Source: Akkermansiaceae bacterium (lineage in GTDB: Bacteria > Verrucomicrobiota > Verrucomicrobiia > Verrucomicrobiales > Akkermansiaceae). From it: a stretch of DNA of 46,293 nt. Both the position numbers and the translations under genes were made by a program. Positions 43,222-46,293 of the stretch are shown here, piece after piece (positions within the stretch are counted from its first letter, which is position 1; each line of letters opens with the position of its first letter). The stretch lies in assembly GCA_905181965.1 (NCBI GenBank), contig CAJIZY010000020.1, positions 1 through 46,293 on the forward strand, written 5' to 3'. The notes beneath the pieces are model-generated. The model was not told the origin of the DNA. It saw only the letters and a program-made list of their open reading frames with translations, and did no database searches.

Positions 43222-44251
43222 ACTTACCCTTATTGCTCTGCGGAATTGGTGTGGTCGAACACCAGATTAACTTCGCGCCAGTTTTCTTGAGGATCGCGAT
43301 TTCCTTCACAAGATTCTCTTTGTAGGTCTCCAGCGACACTGCAAAATTACCAAAGGTTTCAGTCGTCTGGTCATAGCTTTGTTTCAGATCATGTAAGCCA
43401 TGATTAAATTGGATGACATCCCAGCCCAATCGCTCTTCTTGGTAATTCCCTAGCCAAAGGTCCATATTCCGGATTCCTTGCACCGTCGAAAAACTATTCC
43501 CCTCGTTGCGATGATAATTGGCGACCCCCTTCAAGGCCGCCCTCGCGGATTCATGGTAATTCATGCTGATCGAATCACCCACCACCAAGACACGAGGAAG
43601 ATTGGGATCATCTGTCTTGCGAGGATCTTCAAGCGCTCTTACCTCCATCTCATGAACCACAAAATGCCCATCCACTTGCTCACTCTGGATCGTTACTTTC
43701 CAAAACCCCTTTTCTAGATCGGCCGGCGTTAGAGGTTCATGCACATAAATCCTGGCATGCCGCTGCCGAAGGGTCACTCTTACCGGCTGTCCGTTAAGGT
43801 CGACCAAACCGCTCTTGGGAGTCTCCCCGAGATCCGGAGTCAAATGGCTGACAATCTTGCGATGCCCTTGTTCCGGACCAGTTGCCTTGCCTCCCCCAAG
43901 ATGCACTACCGCCACCCGTGCTACAAATGGCTGTCCCTCGGACATCGCCTTAGCATTGGCATCATCAATCCCTTGAAAGTGGGTCAGAACGGGACCCTTG
44001 ATTCCAGAAAAACTCTTCCGTTCCTCCACCTTTATAATCTTAACATCTTGAGCCCAGCGCACCCTAAAGCGCGACTGTCCCAGATTCGTTTTCGGAGCAT
44101 ACTCCGTTTCCTTCAGCAACTCAAAGGTCTGCGTCGTCGGATCCACTCCATAGATGTTGCCAGTGACCTCATTGAGCTCAACTTGCGACCAAGCCACAAG
44201 AGTAAGGACGGCATGAACTGGCAGAAAACAAGCGAGGTACTTCATGAGCAA
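43187..44251 (-). CDS. SGNH hydrolase part of an SGNH hydrolase-sulfatase fusion, +1 frameshift at 3' end
   Basis: The frame gives 354 residues. A signal peptide (YLACFLPVHAVLTLVAWS) is followed by about 190 residues of beta-rich sequence of unknown fold (RFRVRWAQDVKIIKVEE, GQPVRVTLRQRHARIYV). Then comes an SGNH domain: PRVLVVGDSISMNY, NSFSTVQGIRNMDLWLGN, FNHGLHDLK and LIWCSTTPIPQ. It resembles the SGNH hydrolase at 37194. The frame goes wrong after GKYAR, ending in RKGSSEGV. One base removed near 43213 links it to the rest of the SGNH domain and then to the sulfatase. The combined 2620-bp span is one over a multiple of three. Confidence 0.85.
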   Translation of the reverse strand: MLMKYLACFLPVHAVLTLVAWSQVELNEVTGNIYGVDPTTQTFELLKETEYAPKTNLGQSRFRVRWAQDVKIIKVEERKSFSGIKGPVLTHFQGIDDANAKAMSEGQPFVARVAVVHLGGGKATGPEQGHRKIVSHLTPDLGETPKSGLVDLNGQPVRVTLRQRHARIYVHEPLTPADLEKGFWKVTIQSEQVDGHFVVHEMEVRALEDPRKTDDPNLPRVLVVGDSISMNYHESARAALKGVANYHRNEGNSFSTVQGIRNMDLWLGNYQEERLGWDVIQFNHGLHDLKQSYDQTTETFGNFAVSLETYKENLVKEIAILKKTGAKLIWCSTTPIPQSNKGKYARRKGSSEGV

Positions 44252-44439
44252 GTTTCTACGAAGTGATCGCCCCGACTCTCTCCGTAAAGTAGGAGAAATC
44301 GGCCACTAAGATCACCGAACCAATTGTCTGCCAGGGAATTACCAGCGTGGTGATCAAGCAGGCGATAGACGAGATCAGGCAAAACGGGCGTAGTGTAATT
44401 CTGGGTGATGGAATCATCTGTAAGGTGGCGTGAGTGAAA

Positions 44440-44462
44440 GTAGGACAAGTTGGCAACTTGTC
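44440..44462 (+). repeat. REP-like element: GTAG plus perfect palindrome
   Basis: GTAG at 44440-44443 is followed at once by GACAAGTT, GGC, AACTTGTC (44444-44462), a perfect eight-base stem with a three-base loop. GTAG followed by a palindrome is the layout of REP sequences moved by RAYT (IS200/IS605-related) transposases. No such transposase is in the window. Confidence 0.5.
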
Positions 44463-44486
44463 GGCTGGCACATTCACTGCTGCGGA

Positions 44487-44504
44487 ACCAGTGAAGGCAC
44501 TGGT
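44487..44504. terminator. Seven-base hairpin next to the MetE-like stop
   Basis: ACCAGTG, AAGG, CACTGGT forms a perfect stem six bases beyond the end of the MetE-like gene. It would lie in the 3' end of that operon's transcript. There is no clear T-run on the minus strand, so it may only protect the RNA end. The rest of 44252-44509 has no gene I can support. Confidence 0.35.
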
Positions 44505-44509
44505 CAATC

Positions 44510-45529
44510 CTATCCCAAGTAAAGATCGCGTCCTTTGGCGAGGTTGGCAATTTTGCGGTCGGCGATGGAGCGCTTGAGCATCCAGAATCCGCAGTCGGGG
44601 TGGATGAACTTGACGCGGCCTTCGCCGAGGGCGGCTTCGGCTTCCTCGATCGACCTGGCGATCTGATCGGGTGTCTCGATGTGGTTGACCTTGATGTCGA
44701 CCACACCCAAACCGATGCCGATCTCCGGGTGGATCTCCTTGAGGGCTTCAAGGTCGTCCTTCGGACGATGGGCTAGTTCGAGCACGAGGTGATCGGCGTG
44801 CAGCGCATTGAGAAACTCAAGTAGTGGCTTCCACTTACCGGCCTGAATGGTTTGGCCACCGTAGTTGCCGAAACAGAAGTGGACGGCGGTCGGGCCATCG
44901 AAGGCATCAAGCACCCGATTCATGGCTTCAGCAGCGAGCGGGCCGTGTTCCGGGTTACCCGGGATGTTCGCCTCGTCAACCTGCAGGCAGGAGCAGGGAA
45001 GATCCTTCACTTGTTCGGCGAGGACGTCGGCAATCGCGAGGGTGAGGGCGTCGAAATCACCGTAGTGATTGTCGAGAAGAGTGCGCGCCAGCATGTAGGG
45101 GCTGGTCACGGTGAACTTAAAGGCGCCACCGGCCACGCTTCCAGCGCGCCGACAGTCTTCGATGAGGTTGAGGCCCCCGCCGGATAGAGCTTCCCGGACC
45201 ACCGCGGCGGGCTTGGACCGAAAGCCCATCTCCTGCTTGGCGCGAAAGGCTTCGGTGTCAGCGCGACCAATGATTGAGTCACAGCCGCCCATCGGTCCGA
45301 CGAAATATTCGATCATCCCGTTGGTGTCCGGATGATTGACGTCGAAGCGATAAAGTTCTCCATCGGTAGGGAGATCGATGCCGGACTGACGCTGGGTGTC
45401 GAAGATCACGCGGGTGGCATCGATGACAGCCTGCTCGGAAGGCAGGGCGCTGAGCCAATCAGGGACCGGATAGGAGCCGACGGTGGTGGTCAGGATACGA
45501 GGGGAGCTGGGAATGGATGGAGTGTTCAT
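44510..45529 (-). CDS. Cobalamin-independent methionine synthase (MetE C-terminal) family protein
   Basis: A 339-residue TIM-barrel protein equivalent to the C-terminal, catalytic half of MetE; the N-terminal half is absent. It probably moves a methyl or related group to a thiol bound by zinc. Zinc-ligand candidates are the His and Cys in VHFCFGNYGG, the Glu in VLELAHRP and the Cys in FIHPDCGFW. TTVGSYPVP, DLPTDGELYRFD and QVDEANIPG are further family motifs. Short MetE-like proteins include true core methionine synthases and enzymes using other methyl donors or thiols, such as coenzyme M transferases. Its ATG overlaps the symporter stop (ATGA), so the two are one operon. The GC content is clearly higher than in genes to its left. 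Confidence 0.85.
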   Translation of the reverse strand: MNTPSIPSSPRILTTTVGSYPVPDWLSALPSEQAVIDATRVIFDTQRQSGIDLPTDGELYRFDVNHPDTNGMIEYFVGPMGGCDSIIGRADTEAFRAKQEMGFRSKPAAVVREALSGGGLNLIEDCRRAGSVAGGAFKFTVTSPYMLARTLLDNHYGDFDALTLAIADVLAEQVKDLPCSCLQVDEANIPGNPEHGPLAAEAMNRVLDAFDGPTAVHFCFGNYGGQTIQAGKWKPLLEFLNALHADHLVLELAHRPKDDLEALKEIHPEIGIGLGVVDIKVNHIETPDQIARSIEEAEAALGEGRVKFIHPDCGFWMLKRSIADRKIANLAKGRDLYLG

Positions 45530-46293
45530 GATTTGGGAATTGGTAGGTCTGCGTTCTGTTGTGGTTGGCTTTTCAAGTCTTGGGCAAAGGCCTCGCGATG
45601 CGCGGTATCCGGTGGCGTCGTGAAGCGGCTGACGACGACGAAAACGATCGTATTAACGACCATGCCGCAGAAGCCGACGTCGAGGAGGGCCTTGAGCTTG
45701 CCGGTGCCGGAGACTAGCGCGCTGCCTTCGCCGAAGAGGAGAGCTCCAAGAGGCGGGAAGAGGAAGACGACAATCATGCCGGCGATCAGTCCCGCGACCG
45801 CACCCGCCTTGGTGCCCCGACGGAGGAAGAGAAGGTCGATGGTGATGGGGAGGAGTTGCGCCGAGAAGGCCATCGCGAGGAAGAAGAAGGCCGCGATGGT
45901 ATCGAGGAGGTTTGTCCCGGATCCCGCGTAGGTGATTCCCGCTGCCGCCAGAGTGGCGATCACGATAACAGCCCTTCCAAACCAGGTGCGTTCCTTCTCC
46001 CCGGCTTTGGGGCGGAGTTGATGATAAACATCGCGGGTAGCCACGGCGGAGAGGGCGTGGAGGTTCGAGTCGGCGGTGGACATTGAGGCTGCCATGACTG
46101 CCACGAGGATCAGGGAGACAAGGATGACGCCCACCGTTCCGAGGAGTTCGGGGAAGAGATCCTGAATGACTCTAACCACGATCTGATCCGGATTGGTGAG
46201 GCCTACGGGCAGAGAGCCGTCGGCGAGCATCGGGTAGAGGGTCCGCCCACCAAGGCCGACCAGGAAGACGCCGAAGATGAAGCAGATCGGGAG
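45526..46293 (-). CDS. Sodium:solute symporter family protein (C-terminal part)
   Basis: The frame is open through the window end, so the 5' part is missing. About 255 C-terminal residues are visible, with several TM segments. Family motifs are VILVSLILVAVMAASMSTADSNL and LHALSAVATRDVYHQL (the conserved stretch of SSF transporters, with the sodium-site Ser/Thr region). AGAVAGLIAGMIVVFLF and NTIVFVVVSRF are later TM segments. SSF proteins import solutes such as proline, sugars or carboxylates with Na+. Coupling to a MetE-like methyltransferase by an ATGA overlap suggests that the imported solute could be a methyl donor or methylated compound, but this is inference. Confidence 0.88.
   Translation of the reverse strand, partial: LPICFIFGVFLVGLGGRTLYPMLADGSLPVGLTNPDQIVVRVIQDLFPELLGTVGVILVSLILVAVMAASMSTADSNLHALSAVATRDVYHQLRPKAGEKERTWFGRAVIVIATLAAAGITYAGSGTNLLDTIAAFFFLAMAFSAQLLPITIDLLFLRRGTKAGAVAGLIAGMIVVFLFPPLGALLFGEGSALVSGTGKLKALLDVGFCGMVVNTIVFVVVSRFTTPPDTAHREAFAQDLKSQPQQNADLPIPKS

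Noticed and set aside
44242..44751. Open frame across the gap between the fusion gene and the MetE-like gene
   Set aside because: It overlaps the MetE-like gene out of frame and shows no known domain. I could not identify a transposase remnant in it.
1..46293. CRISPR arrays, tRNA or rRNA genes, complete insertion sequences
   Set aside because: Reading through all gaps between genes, I found no regularly spaced repeats, cloverleaf-like segments, rRNA sequence or transposase gene.

Overview
The window looks like a chromosome segment of a marine or aquatic member of the Verrucomicrobiota, possibly a planctomycete relative. This is inferred from content: four secreted type I sulfatases, SGNH and sialate-esterase-like enzymes, a DUF1080 protein, a bacterial Ser/Thr kinase, an enolase-superfamily protein of the planctomycete/verrucomicrobial type, and a redoxin-cytochrome c-copper protein. 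Base composition is near 50 % GC for most of the window and clearly higher after about 44510. No rRNA, tRNA, CRISPR array or complete insertion sequence was seen.

Layout. 1-950: end of an intradiol-dioxygenase-like gene and a lipoprotein. 950-6521: trpS, then divergently a signal peptidase I, a squalene/phytoene synthase (frameshifted), a LysR regulator and an enolase-superfamily gene split by an in-frame TAG. 6522-11755: an accessory block of small co-oriented genes, mostly secreted or membrane proteins of unknown function. It contains a duplicated 60-bp leader and two weak attC-like folds. 11756-17616: a frameshifted RluA-type pseudouridine synthase, a VF530/DUF2132 protein, an acyltransferase-3, folE, a SulP transporter, a rhomboid protease and a truncated haemoglobin. 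17744-20482: a kinase, TM, coiled-coil, double C-type-lectin-like receptor. 20561-28391: two sulfatases, a membrane protein whose zinc ribbon is completed only by a frameshift at an A8 run, two tandem VWA proteins (the second broken) and a frameshifted ACR3 arsenite exporter. 28593-35387: a GNAT enzyme, a MauE/DoxX-like membrane protein, an MFS transporter, a thioredoxin-like protein interrupted by an in-frame TGA, the redoxin-haem-copper protein and purC. 35427-44251: sulfatases, SGNH esterases, a C1B peptidase, DUF1080 and a sialate-esterase-like protein. This group includes a translational fusion of an SGNH hydrolase with a sulfatase, itself frameshifted. 44510-46293: a GC-rich operon of a sodium:solute symporter (cut by the window end) and a MetE-like methyltransferase, separated from the rest by a REP-like palindrome.

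How the genes work together. The secreted sulfatases, SGNH/SASA esterases and DUF1080 protein suggest removal of sulfate and acyl groups from an acidic polysaccharide outside the cytoplasm. No glycoside hydrolase or polysaccharide lyase is visible here. The kinase-lectin protein could be a carbohydrate-sensing receptor, but nothing in the sequence links it to the esterases.

A strong theme is broken reading frames: ten disruptions in nine otherwise well-conserved genes (six one-base gains, two one-base losses, two in-frame stops). Residual sequence error is the simplest explanation. The in-frame TGA and the A8/zinc-ribbon case are the two that deserve checking as possible recoding.
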